A stretch of 64,000 bases of DNA, from the NCBI RefSeq assembly GCF_900240995.1, contig NZ_LT965955.1, positions 124,001 to 188,000 of the forward strand, in the 5' to 3' direction. Shown here in pieces: positions 36,839 through 45,357 of the stretch. The position numbers were made by a program, and so were the translations under genes. The notes beneath the pieces were generated by a model that saw only the letters and a program-made list of their open reading frames with translations, had not been told where the DNA came from and searched no databases. Origin of the DNA: Bacillus sp. Marseille-P3661 (GTDB taxonomy: Bacteria; Bacillota; Bacilli; Bacillales; Bacillaceae_J). The first letter of the stretch is position 1; the number at the start of each line of letters is the position of its first letter.

Positions 36839-37792
36839 ATGTATGAGTTTGATACAAATATAGATCAGTTCGCTAAAATTAAGGTTATTGGTGTTGGCGG
36901 TGGCGGTAATAATGCCGTAAATAGAATGATTGAAGCTGGAGTAGAGGGTGTAGAGTTTATTGCAGTTAATACAGATGGACAAGCTCTAAATCAATCAAAA
37001 GCAGAAACAACAATCCAAATAGGTGCCACGTTGACAAGGGGCTTAGGTGCAGGTGCAAATCCAGAAGTAGGTAGAAAAGCTGTAGAAGAAAGTAAACAGG
37101 ATATTGAAAGGGTTTTAGCAGGTGCTGATATGGTATTTGTTACAGCCGGAATGGGCGGTGGTACAGGAACAGGTGCAGCGCCGGCAATAGCTGATATTGC
37201 AAGAAGTTTAGGTTCTCTAACGATTGGGGTAGTGACGCGCCCGTTCAAATTCGAAGGTCCTAAGCGAGCTGCAAATGCGGAATTTGGAATTGAAGAAATG
37301 AGGGAAGCAGTAGATACGTTAATCATTATTCCAAATGAACGTTTATTGGAAATCGTAGATAAAAAAACGCCAATGATTGAAGCGTTTCGAGAAGCGGATA
37401 ATGTCCTGCTAAGGGGTGTCCAAGGTATATCAGATCTAATAGCAGTGCCAGGATTAATAAATCTTGATTTTGCGGATGTAAAAACAGTAATGTCACATAA
37501 AGGAACAGCCTTAATGGGAATTGGTATCGCTAAAGGTGCAGACCGTGCGATTGATGCTGCACAAAAAGCGATAAACAGTCCGTTGCTTGAAACATCTATT
37601 AGTGGGGCACGTGGTGTGATTATGAATATCACTGGTGGGCGTAATTTAAGTCTGTTTGAGGTGCAGGAAGCAGCTGACATTATTGCATCGACTACACATG
37701 AAGACTTAAATATGATCTTTGGTTCAGTTATTAATGAAAATTTGGATGAGGAAATCATTGTAACAGTAATAGCAACTGGATTTGCCAAGTAA
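36839..37792 (+). CDS. FtsZ paralogue lacking the C-terminal tail
   Basis: A 317-residue FtsZ-family GTPase. The tubulin signature [12 protein letters not shown], the nucleotide-binding [15 protein letters not shown] and NTDGQAL, and the T7 loop [14 protein letters not shown] with the catalytic aspartates are intact. Polymerisation and GTP hydrolysis should therefore be possible. It ends at VIATGFAK, exactly where the globular core of B. subtilis FtsZ ends. The flexible linker and the conserved C-terminal peptide (DIPTFLRNR in B. subtilis) that binds FtsA, SepF and ZapA are absent. It is not next to ftsA or the division cluster, so it is an extra copy. A terminator follows. GGAGGAATT precedes the ATG. 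Confidence 0.9.
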   Translation: MYEFDTNIDQFAKIKVIGVGGGGNNAVNRMIEAGVEGVEFIAVNTDGQALNQSKAETTIQIGATLTRGLGAGANPEVGRKAVEESKQDIERVLAGADMVFVTAGMGGGTGTGAAPAIADIARSLGSLTIGVVTRPFKFEGPKRAANAEFGIEEMREAVDTLIIIPNERLLEIVDKKTPMIEAFREADNVLLRGVQGISDLIAVPGLINLDFADVKTVMSHKGTALMGIGIAKGADRAIDAAQKAINSPLLETSISGARGVIMNITGGRNLSLFEVQEAADIIASTTHEDLNMIFGSVINENLDEEIIVTVIATGFAK

Positions 37793-37854
37793 ACAATAAA
37801 AAATTTTAGCCAACTAATCTCTAAAAATAGTTTAATAGGTTATGAAATATAATG

Positions 37855-37881
37855 GGGTGCCTGTATGGGGCACTCTTTTTG
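37855..37881 (+). terminator. Terminator after the tail-less ftsZ
   Basis: GTGCC and GGCAC flank a short loop and are followed by TCTTTTTG, about 65 nt after the stop. This makes the ftsZ paralogue a separate transcription unit from the actin cassette. Confidence 0.7.
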
Positions 37882-38043
37882 TATTTAGGCTAAGTATCTT
37901 TTGAGCTGTTTAAGAATTATCTATTGCATCAGGAGATTAGGTCAAACAAATAGTCCCAATGATACAGTATGATGGGTAGAGTTTTTGAAACAGTATAGTA
38001 AATAATTTTAAATATTTATGTAATATTATTGAGTAAACAATTT

Positions 38044-38150
38044 GTATACATATGTTTACAAAGTTGAATACACGTATACAAACTAGTACACATGCGATTA
38101 TATCAATATGTTTACATTATTGTCCTGTTGTATACATTTCGTATACTTGT
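38044..38150. repeat. Centromere-like (parC) iterated repeats before the ParM gene
   Basis: GTATACA or GTTTACA-like heptamers begin at 38044, 38054, 38074, 38110, 38130 and 38141, with degenerate copies near 38066 and 38084. Most intervals are about 10, 11 or 20 bp, so the copies lie on one face of the helix. That is the layout of ParR-binding centromeres of type II partition systems. They sit directly upstream of parM-parR, where parC usually lies and also acts as the operator. Confidence 0.7.
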
Positions 38151-38173
38151 ATTCTATTTAGAACACAACTTTA

Positions 38174-38193
38174 GATAGATTGTACAATCTATC
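38174..38193. promoter_or_regulatory. Perfect 20-bp palindrome upstream of the ParM gene
   Basis: GATAGATTGT is followed immediately by its inverse ACAATCTATC. It lies between the repeats and the gene, and may be an operator or part of the centromere. Confidence 0.55.
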
Positions 38194-38264
38194 CTACTCC
38201 TATACCATTTAATGTAAGGTGGAAATACCTTTTGTATTTAGCTTAATTGGAAGGGATGATTAAT

Positions 38265-39437
38265 ATGAATAAAACAAGAATTGCAGCAATTGATGTAGGG
38301 AATGATTCTATAAAAGCAATTTTTGGAAAGTCTGCAGAGTATGAGCTTAATATACCCAATGTAATTGCAAGAGATACAGAAGATAGACCTGTAATTGGTA
38401 TAGAAGAATTGAATGATAAAGATCCTCTAGAAGGTATTCATATTAGAGTCCATTCTCCCGCATTGAAAGAAAATAATGCTATATATCGTGTAGGCAATTT
38501 GGCAACTAAAAGTGCCAATGCAACCGAATTAGATCAAGGAAGCAGCAAGTCTGAAGAAGATCAGACACTTATCATGCTCTTCGCTACTTTGGCATTAGAT
38601 GCTGCCAGAGAACAAAATGATGATACTTTCAAAAAGAAAGATAATGTTATCGACTGCTTGTATACACTTGGTACAGGACTCCCTCTCCGTGAGGTAAAAG
38701 AAGGTAAGGACGTTGGCTATCGTTCACGACTATTAAGCGCAGTCCACCAAGTTGAATTTTTAGTAACTCCTAAATATCAAGGACTAAAGGTCAATCTTAA
38801 ATTCGATCAAGTAAAAGTATATCCAGAGGGATTTGCGGCCTATATAAATCTAGTAATGGACAAAAATCTAAATATAATAAATAGGGATTTAGTAGATAAA
38901 CGGATTTTAATTCAAGATATTGGTGGATTATCAACTGACATTGCTGTTATAAAAAATAGAAATGTAGACGATGACAAGGCACAGGGCTTTAATATTGGTG
39001 TATCTGAATCATTGGAGGCTATAAGAGAAGAAGTTAGAACGAAACATAGTGTGGAATTGGATAGTCGCAGAGACGTAGTTGAAATTATAACAAAAAAACA
39101 AGATCGGAATCACATTATGGTTAAGGGTAGTCGAACTAGTATACATGATATTACTGATAGAATTCTATTCGAATTGGCAAAGAAACAATATCGCCTTTTA
39201 CGTAATATTTGGCAAAAAAACTCCCAAACAGAAATTTGCTATTTTGTTGGTGGGGGTTCAATTGTTTTAAAGGATTATCTAAAAGCAATTAATAATAGCT
39301 TAGATGGTTATAATATTGGGTTCTTTGAGGATGAAAAAGAAAGTATTTGGATGATGGCGAATGCTTATCATAAATTAATTTCAGACTTTGTAAGGAAATC
39401 CAATCTAGGAAAAGAGAAACAGACTGCAGAGAAGTAA
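38265..39437 (+). CDS. ParM/Alp-type actin-like DNA segregation ATPase
   Basis: A 390-residue actin-family protein. The phosphate-1 motif AAIDVGNDSIKAIFG, the phosphate-2 motif IQDIGGLSTDIAV and the adenosine motif CYFVGGGSIVLKDYL occur in actin order. It resembles plasmid ParM/Alp filaments of Bacillus rather than MreB or FtsA. ATG 38265 lies nine bases after GGAAGGG; upstream in-frame starts lack spacing. It is followed by an RHH protein and preceded by phased repeats, which together make a complete type II partition cassette. Confidence 0.87.
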   Translation: MNKTRIAAIDVGNDSIKAIFGKSAEYELNIPNVIARDTEDRPVIGIEELNDKDPLEGIHIRVHSPALKENNAIYRVGNLATKSANATELDQGSSKSEEDQTLIMLFATLALDAAREQNDDTFKKKDNVIDCLYTLGTGLPLREVKEGKDVGYRSRLLSAVHQVEFLVTPKYQGLKVNLKFDQVKVYPEGFAAYINLVMDKNLNIINRDLVDKRILIQDIGGLSTDIAVIKNRNVDDDKAQGFNIGVSESLEAIREEVRTKHSVELDSRRDVVEIITKKQDRNHIMVKGSRTSIHDITDRILFELAKKQYRLLRNIWQKNSQTEICYFVGGGSIVLKDYLKAINNSLDGYNIGFFEDEKESIWMMANAYHKLISDFVRKSNLGKEKQTAEK

Positions 39438-39448
39438 GGGTGATTTTC

Positions 39449-40078
39449 ATGACAGACAAGGAAATGAATAGAATACAGAGGGGACAGGCAATTACCTTTC
39501 GGCTCCCTTCTGATACACCTGACCACATCATTAAGAGGTTACAAAAGTTAAAGAAATCGGAGCGTAGAAACTTTTCTAGTAAAATTGCAGAGTTTGTTTT
39601 GCAGGGTGTAGGCAACTCCCTATCTCAAGAAAGAGAAACAATCAACATTCCTCTTCCTAAGCCTTTGAGTAATGAACAACGGAATTGGCTGAAACATTCA
39701 CATTCCGAAGCTCTTTTAGGAAGTCTTGTTTATCAATTATTGATAGACCCAATTCGTGCCACTTCGGTATTGGCCTCTCTAAATAGCGGTGCATTGGACA
39801 TAGATGAAGCACTATATTTACAAGAGGAAGAACCATTTGCATCAAATGAATCATATGTTGAGAAAGAACTTTATCCAAGTTTAGATAGAAAGATAGAGGA
39901 GTCTAAAGAATATCCAGTATCAAATCATTTAGAACATGGTGAAGATGACTTGATGAATTTTGACTTGGATAGTGTAAGACAAGAATTGGCGTCCCCTTCG
40001 GAAAAAGACCAAGGAGTAGTAGAAGTGGAAAGTGCTGAAGATTTACTTGGTGACTTCTTAGCAAAAATGAACAGTTAA
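39449..40078 (+). CDS. ParR-like ribbon-helix-helix adaptor of the ParM cassette
   Basis: A 209-residue protein starting 11 nt after the ParM stop. The N-terminal region (ITFRLPSDTPDHIIKRLQKLKKSERRNFSSKIAEFV) looks like a ribbon-helix-helix DNA-binding fold. A long acidic middle and a short amphipathic C-terminus (EDLLGDFLAKMNS) follow, as in ParR, where the tail captures ParM filament ends. Identification rests on layout and position because ParR proteins diverge quickly. Confidence 0.75.
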   Translation: MTDKEMNRIQRGQAITFRLPSDTPDHIIKRLQKLKKSERRNFSSKIAEFVLQGVGNSLSQERETINIPLPKPLSNEQRNWLKHSHSEALLGSLVYQLLIDPIRATSVLASLNSGALDIDEALYLQEEEPFASNESYVEKELYPSLDRKIEESKEYPVSNHLEHGEDDLMNFDLDSVRQELASPSEKDQGVVEVESAEDLLGDFLAKMNS

Positions 40079-40145
40079 GTACCATTCACCCGGGCTAAAA
40101 GACCTCAATGGTAGAAGTTTCATTTCAAAATACGGAATTAGCAGG

Positions 40146-40176
40146 ACCATTCGTAAAGCTGAATGGTTTTTTTTTA
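40146..40176 (+). terminator. Terminator after the ParM/ParR cassette
   Basis: ACCATTC/GAATGGT with an eight-base loop is followed by nine or more T residues. Confidence 0.9.
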
Positions 40177-40334
40177 TGTCCAAAATAGTCTGAATGCTTT
40201 ATTAAGCCTTTATAACCTTTTATTATATTACCATTTTTTGTATAATAAACGACAGCAAACCTTTTTTAAATGGAACATTTTCCTCAAGAGATTCGTAACA
40301 ATAATATAAATTTTAAATATAAGGATGTGCTGTA

Positions 40335-40841
40335 ATGAGCTTTCTTAAACGGCTTTTTGGTCAAAAAGAAGAGGTTCGGGAGGTAAAGGAACGAACTGTT
40401 CTTTCGATTGAAGTGGGGGATATCGTTGTTTATGACCTTGAGGATTATCAAGTAGTTGGCAAGTTAACTTATCATGATCATGGATTTGAATGGATAGCTT
40501 ATCAGCTAAACAGCCCTAATAAAACAGTTTGGTTAAGTGCTGAAATGGATGATGAGTTGTACGTAGGTATATATGAAAAAATCACATTAAAACTTCATGA
40601 GCCTTTACCAAAGGAGGTTACATATGACAACACCAAATATTACCTTGATGAGTCAGGGATAGCAACGGTTACTGGTGAAGGCAGAGGTCGTAACGTCAAT
40701 AATATGAAATGTAAGTATTTTGATTATTGTGATGACGAGAGAGAACATTTTTTGTCTGTTGAAATATGGGGTTCGGAAGTTGAAGTTAGCTATGGATATG
40801 AAATTGAGGAATTTGAAATTAAGATTATTGCAGGCCAATAA
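40335..40841 (+). CDS. DUF4178 family protein
   Basis: A 168-residue soluble protein with the beta-rich pattern of DUF4178 (VEVGDIVVYDLEDYQVVGKLTYHDHGFEWIAYQL). Its N-terminus MSFLKRLFG resembles the amphipathic start of the adjacent PspA. In many Bacilli DUF4178, PspA, DUF4247, DUF350 and a membrane-linked aminopropyltransferase form one operon, as here. Role unknown; probably a partner in membrane-stress response. It ends 18 nt before pspA. Confidence 0.8.
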   Translation: MSFLKRLFGQKEEVREVKERTVLSIEVGDIVVYDLEDYQVVGKLTYHDHGFEWIAYQLNSPNKTVWLSAEMDDELYVGIYEKITLKLHEPLPKEVTYDNTKYYLDESGIATVTGEGRGRNVNNMKCKYFDYCDDEREHFLSVEIWGSEVEVSYGYEIEEFEIKIIAGQ

Positions 40842-40859
40842 TCTACAGGAGGATGAGTT

Positions 40860-41531
40860 ATGTTTTCATTTTTTAAACGTGTAAAAACTGTAGTTGAGTC
40901 TGAGTTAAATGCAATGCTAGATAAGGCGGAAGATCCAATAAAGATGCTCGATCAATTTATGCGCGAAATGGAAGCGGATATCCGTGATGCTGAAACAGCA
41001 GTAGCGAAGCAAATTGCGAACGAAAAAATGCTACAAAAAAAGTATGAAGATGCTGAAAGAATGGTCGAAAAACGTGAAAGTCAGGCAATTAAAGCATTAG
41101 AATCTGGTAATGAGGATCTTGCTAGAAGAGCTTTAGAGGATAAAAAAATACATCAATCCACTGCAAACTCACTTAAAGAATCATATACAAGAGCGAAACA
41201 AGATGCAGATACTTTAAGAGTCAAATTGGATGAAATGAAAAGTGAATATAATGAAATGAAATTGAAGAAGGATGCTTTAAAAGCAAGAGCAGAATCTGCT
41301 AAAACAAGAACAAAAATGAATCGTGCTATGTCGAGCATAGGTGGGGATGAGGGAAGAAGAGGTTTTGAGCGTATGAAGGAGAAAGTTTTGCGCTATGAAG
41401 CCGAAGCAGAAACGAGTGACGAGCAGCGGTTTTCAAGTCGCAGCTTAGATGATGAACTAGAAGCGCTAGATAAAGGTAATGGCGTAGATGATGAGCTAGC
41501 AGCATTGAAAAAAAAGCTTGGTAAGGAATAA
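40860..41531 (+). CDS. PspA/IM30 family membrane-stress protein
   Basis: A 223-residue, almost fully helical protein with the N-terminal amphipathic helix MFSFFKRVKTVVESELNAMLDKAEDP that binds lipids, followed by long coiled coils. PspA/IM30/Vipp1 proteins are ESCRT-III-like and polymerise on damaged membranes. A GGAGG site precedes the ATG. It is the second gene of the five-gene operon. Confidence 0.92.
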   Translation: MFSFFKRVKTVVESELNAMLDKAEDPIKMLDQFMREMEADIRDAETAVAKQIANEKMLQKKYEDAERMVEKRESQAIKALESGNEDLARRALEDKKIHQSTANSLKESYTRAKQDADTLRVKLDEMKSEYNEMKLKKDALKARAESAKTRTKMNRAMSSIGGDEGRRGFERMKEKVLRYEAEAETSDEQRFSSRSLDDELEALDKGNGVDDELAALKKKLGKE

Positions 41532-41648
41532 TCATTTATAGACACCATATGAATAGTTGGGAGATATGATGCATCCCCAAAATTGAAGGGATGTTTACCA
41601 CCTGAGCAATTTTAGCTCGCTAAGTTGGAATAGAAAGCGGGGGAATCT

Positions 41649-42245
41649 ATGAAAAAGCCACTTCTTGCCCTCATTCTCACTTTCACATTATTATTGGCTG
41701 CATGCTCATCAGAGAATGGTGGGTTATTTAAAGAAGGCATTGTTGAATTTATCAGCAATGAATATACGATTTATGATACAGTGTCTAGTGCAACAGATTC
41801 TGCAAATTTTTCAGAAATATATATAGCAGAAAATCAAACAGTTGATGCGGTTGCAGCAAACATAATTTCCCATCAACAGCCAATTGAAATGAGTGAGATG
41901 AAGGAAGGAAAGCAGGTACTTATATATGAAAATCTTTTCGTCATTTTAACAGCGGATGATGAGAATCAAGGAAATACCTATATTGAGGTAGCAAACAATC
42001 AGTTTATAAGGGATAACTATAGTTATGATTTTTTTGACGGTTTATTTCTGGCCTGGGTATTAGATGATGTATTGGATGTTGATGATTGGGGTAAAAAGCG
42101 GCAAATGAAATGTAAGCAGTATCCTGAAAATTGTTACGATGGCTATGGCCACTCGGGAGGCAGTTTTAAAGGGCTTAATAAAACACCAACGATCCGTAAT
42201 GGAAGTTCATCTGTACGTGGCGGTGGGCCTGGTGCTGGGAAATAG
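41649..42245 (+). CDS. DUF4247 family lipoprotein
   Basis: A 198-residue protein with a lipoprotein signal (LLLAAC lipobox, cysteine about 19), so anchored on the outer face of the membrane. The mature part matches DUF4247 in length and in a cysteine pair (MKCKQYPENC). The C-terminus is glycine/serine rich (GSSSVRGGGPGAGK). It lies in the PspA operon and is likely an extracytoplasmic component. AGCGGGGGAA precedes the ATG. Confidence 0.78.
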   Translation: MKKPLLALILTFTLLLAACSSENGGLFKEGIVEFISNEYTIYDTVSSATDSANFSEIYIAENQTVDAVAANIISHQQPIEMSEMKEGKQVLIYENLFVILTADDENQGNTYIEVANNQFIRDNYSYDFFDGLFLAWVLDDVLDVDDWGKKRQMKCKQYPENCYDGYGHSGGSFKGLNKTPTIRNGSSSVRGGGPGAGK

Positions 42246-42262
42246 GAGAAGGAGGCGGTATT

Positions 42263-42658
42263 ATGCAAGCAATTTTATTAACAGTAATGTATTTTGTTCT
42301 GGCTATTATCATTGTAATTATCGGTTTAACTATTTTTGAAGTACTGACAAGGCAATATAAGGATTGGGATGAAATCCGCAATGGAAACAAGGCGGTTGCT
42401 CTTTCAATTACAGGAAAAATTATTGGTATATGTATTGTCCTAGCTTTTTCTATCTATCATAGCTCACAGTTAACCGATACATTAATATGGGGTGCAATCG
42501 GTGTGGTTCTTCAATTGGCAGCCTATTTGTTATTTGAGTTATTTACCAGGAAATTTTCTGTTGAGGAAGAGTTAAAAAAAGAAAACGTTTCTGTTGGGAT
42601 TATAAGTTTAGGAGTTTCAATTGGCTTAGCGCTAGTTATCGGGGCATCAATTACGTAA
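42263..42658 (+). CDS. DUF350 family membrane protein
   Basis: A 131-residue protein with four hydrophobic segments, the size and pattern of DUF350. The conserved polar pair sits in the segment after NKAVALSITGK. DUF350 proteins recur beside PspA and spermidine-synthase-like genes. AGGAGGCGG precedes the ATG, and the next gene starts 26 nt after its stop. Confidence 0.8.
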   Translation: MQAILLTVMYFVLAIIIVIIGLTIFEVLTRQYKDWDEIRNGNKAVALSITGKIIGICIVLAFSIYHSSQLTDTLIWGAIGVVLQLAAYLLFELFTRKFSVEEELKKENVSVGIISLGVSIGLALVIGASIT

Positions 42659-42684
42659 AAAACTCCCTAGAAGGGACTTGAAAT

Positions 42685-44232
42685 ATGAAAGATAGTCTTA
42701 AACAAACCAATGCAATTTACTGGTCTTCAGGGATAGTATCTATTTGTGGCATCATATATGAGGTGTTATTTGGAGCAGCGGGCTCTTATATTTTGGGAGA
42801 TGGGATTAAGCAATATACGTTGACCATTTCCCTTTTTCTTACGGGTATGGGGGTTGGTGCATACATAAGTGAAAAGGTAACGCGACATTTAATTATTTAT
42901 TTTGTGTGGATAGAATTTCTAATAGCGATAATTGGCGGTTTTTCCACTTTCCTTCTTTTTGGTATAACAGCCTTTTTAAGTGATGGTACGGATGCATTTT
43001 TCCTATATTTTATAACAGTTGTAGTTGGGACCTTGACCGGTGTTGAATTGCCGATCCTAATTCGTAAAGCTAATGAGATTGGAGAAACACTAAATAGAAG
43101 TGCTGCAAGAGTTCTTCTTTCCGATTATGCAGGCGGGTTAATAGGCGGATTATTATTTTTATATTTACTTCGCCCACAATTAGGATTGGTAAAAACCGCA
43201 TTTGTTGTGGCTTTTATAAATGCTTGTGTGGCACTTTGGCTACTGTATTATTTTAAAAAGGATATTAAGAGAGTGAAAATGCATGGGTTTGCAGGTATTT
43301 TCATTATCATACTTCTGCTAGGTGGGATTTTTTTTGGTGAGGAAACAGCTTTTACATTTGAGCAAAAGTTGTATCGTGACCCAATTATCTATAATCAGCA
43401 AACGCCTTATCAACAGATTATTTTAACTAAAGAGCAAGGTGATTTAAGGCTGTTTTTAGATGGACAGCTTCAATTTAGTTCAGCAGATGAATACCGTTAT
43501 CATGAGACACTAGTACATCCAGCAATGGCTCTTAGTGGGAATAAACAAAGTGTATTAATCTTAGGTGGTGGTGATGGTTTAGCAGTACGGGAGTTACTAA
43601 AATATGATGCTATTGAATCCATCACACTTGTTGATCTTGATCCTAAGGTTGTTGAGCTAGCAAAAACACATCATGATCTTGTGCAGCTTAATCAACATTC
43701 ACTTAAAGATGTAAGAGTCAAAGTTGTTCACCAAGATGCATTTAAGTTTCTAGAAAAGACATCCGATTATTATGGTGTAATATTGGTCGATTTACCGGAC
43801 CCCAATAATGAATCATTAAATAAACTGTATACGCAAGAGTTTTATCAATTAATTCGTAATCATTTACTTCCTGGAGGAAGTGTTATGATTCAAGCAACAA
43901 GTCCAACCTTTGCAACGGAAGTATATTGGGGAATCAATAAAACGGTTCAGGCGGCTGGGCTAGAAACTGCTAATTTACATGTTGATATTCCTAGCTTTGG
44001 AGATTGGGGATTCGTAATAGCAAAACGCGAACAAATATCTTGGGATGGCATTACAATTCCAGTAGATACACAGTTTTTAACGACAGAGGTTCTACATGGG
44101 TTACGATCGTTTGGTAAAGATATTGACGAAAATATCGTTAATAATCAAGGGGAAAAGATTCAAATTGAGGTAAATACTTTATTAGATCCTATATTACTTC
44201 AAAAGTATTTAGAAGCATGGCGGTACTATTAG
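42685..44232 (+). CDS. Membrane-bound aminopropyltransferase (spermidine-synthase-like)
   Basis: A 515-residue protein. The first 215 residues form about seven membrane helices. The C-terminal half is a spermidine-synthase domain: DGQLQFSSADEYRYHETLVHP, the SAM-type loop ILGGGDGLAVRELL and catalytic VILVDLPDPNNE. Such fused enzymes sit in PspA/DUF350 operons. The acceptor amine is unknown, and a membrane-linked substrate is possible. If it transfers aminopropyl groups it would release MTA, the substrate of the secreted nucleosidase at 31 kb. Confidence 0.85.
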   Translation: MKDSLKQTNAIYWSSGIVSICGIIYEVLFGAAGSYILGDGIKQYTLTISLFLTGMGVGAYISEKVTRHLIIYFVWIEFLIAIIGGFSTFLLFGITAFLSDGTDAFFLYFITVVVGTLTGVELPILIRKANEIGETLNRSAARVLLSDYAGGLIGGLLFLYLLRPQLGLVKTAFVVAFINACVALWLLYYFKKDIKRVKMHGFAGIFIIILLLGGIFFGEETAFTFEQKLYRDPIIYNQQTPYQQIILTKEQGDLRLFLDGQLQFSSADEYRYHETLVHPAMALSGNKQSVLILGGGDGLAVRELLKYDAIESITLVDLDPKVVELAKTHHDLVQLNQHSLKDVRVKVVHQDAFKFLEKTSDYYGVILVDLPDPNNESLNKLYTQEFYQLIRNHLLPGGSVMIQATSPTFATEVYWGINKTVQAAGLETANLHVDIPSFGDWGFVIAKREQISWDGITIPVDTQFLTTEVLHGLRSFGKDIDENIVNNQGEKIQIEVNTLLDPILLQKYLEAWRYY

Positions 44233-44276
44233 ATGGAACTTACCTACCGGCAGCAAGTTTCATAAGCATTAAATTT

Positions 44277-44318
44277 TAAGGGATAAATGCCTGAAAGTTT
44301 TTCGCATTTATCCCTTAG
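44277..44318. terminator. Bidirectional terminator between convergent operons
   Basis: TAAGGGATAAATGC and GCATTTATCCCTTA form a perfect 14-base stem in the gap between the aminopropyltransferase gene and the convergent Na/Pi transporter gene. Confidence 0.8.
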
Positions 44319-44319
44319 T

Positions 44320-45258
44320 TTATTGAATTTGTGAATTTTTACGATCGTGAATTTTTAGGATTAGTTTTCCGAATGGCTTTGCAAAAGGGAGGACGATTAA
44401 TGAGGTTATGATATTAAAGGTCACGCTGATGTGTGCCAGCTGTACATCCGGGTGTGGCGATAAGATAGTACCCAAACTAGCAAGGAGCTCAATAAATGGG
44501 TAGAATGCAAACACTCCTATCACATTTAGCCATGTATGAGCATAAGCAGTAAGCTTTGCTTCTCTACCAGAGCCAATGGCGGCAATTAATGCGTCCACAC
44601 ATGTTCCGATATTTGCGCCAAGAATGATGGCAATGCCTGTTTCTAAATCCATTGTACCTGCTGAAAGAAACCCCATTATTATTCCTGTAGTGGCTGTACT
44701 TGACTGGATAATAGCAGTAAGAACTATGCCTGCTAAAACTGCGTAAAATCGGTTGCTGTCTAAAGTGAGCAGTAAATTATTAATATACTCCATATCCCTT
44801 AATGGAGCTGCTAAAGTTTCAAACCCCCACATGGCTCCGAAAACTGCAGATAACCCAAGAAGTACTAATCCAGAGTTACGTATATTCTTTCGTTTTATTA
44901 TAAACAAAATGCCACCAACAATCGCAATTGGAATAATATATGATTCTATATTAAATGTAATTAATTCTGTGGTTACAGTTGTTCCTATGTTTGTCCCTAA
45001 AATGATCCCAATGGATTGAGTAAAGGTGAGCATCTTAGCAGCAACTAAACCAATTGTAATAATCATTACAGCTGAACTGCTTTGCAAAATAGAGGTAATA
45101 ACTGTGCCGACAATAATGCCTTTCCATGGGGCATCCGTTAGAGTTACTAGCCAGCTTTTAAGCGAGTCAGCTGAAAGGTTGAAAAGACCTGTTCGTAGAA
45201 AATACATTCCTACTAAAAATAATCCGATCAGAAGAGTAAATAAAAAAAACTCGAGCAT
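44320..45258 (-). CDS. Na/Pi-cotransporter II (NptA) family protein
   Basis: A 312-residue membrane protein with two inverted-type repeats typical of the family. The QSSSAVMIITIGL and QSSTATTGIIMGF motifs, plus GTNIGTTVT and GANIGTCVDA, form the substrate site. It lacks the C-terminal PhoU-like domain present in longer NptA proteins. Phosphate-sodium symport is the family role. AAAGGAGG precedes the ATG. Confidence 0.88.
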   Translation of the reverse strand: MLEFFLFTLLIGLFLVGMYFLRTGLFNLSADSLKSWLVTLTDAPWKGIIVGTVITSILQSSSAVMIITIGLVAAKMLTFTQSIGIILGTNIGTTVTTELITFNIESYIIPIAIVGGILFIIKRKNIRNSGLVLLGLSAVFGAMWGFETLAAPLRDMEYINNLLLTLDSNRFYAVLAGIVLTAIIQSSTATTGIIMGFLSAGTMDLETGIAIILGANIGTCVDALIAAIGSGREAKLTAYAHTWLNVIGVFAFYPFIELLASLGTILSPHPDVQLAHISVTFNIITSLIVLPFAKPFGKLILKIHDRKNSQIQ

Positions 45259-45357
45259 CTTTAAACCTCCTTTCTAAAGTATTAATGTTAAGAAGGGTTC
45301 ATGACTTGTGATATAGAGTAGGGTACGCAAGTGCATACCCAACCTGTGAAGGAATTT

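Noticed and set aside
36991-37788. Long open frame antisense to the tail-less ftsZ (265 codons)
   Set aside because: Composition follows the third-codon pattern of ftsZ; no ribosome-binding site or recognisable domain.
36839-37792. Tail-less ftsZ as a frameshifted pseudogene
   Set aside because: No linker or C-terminal peptide can be read in any frame downstream before the terminator, and the core motifs are intact.
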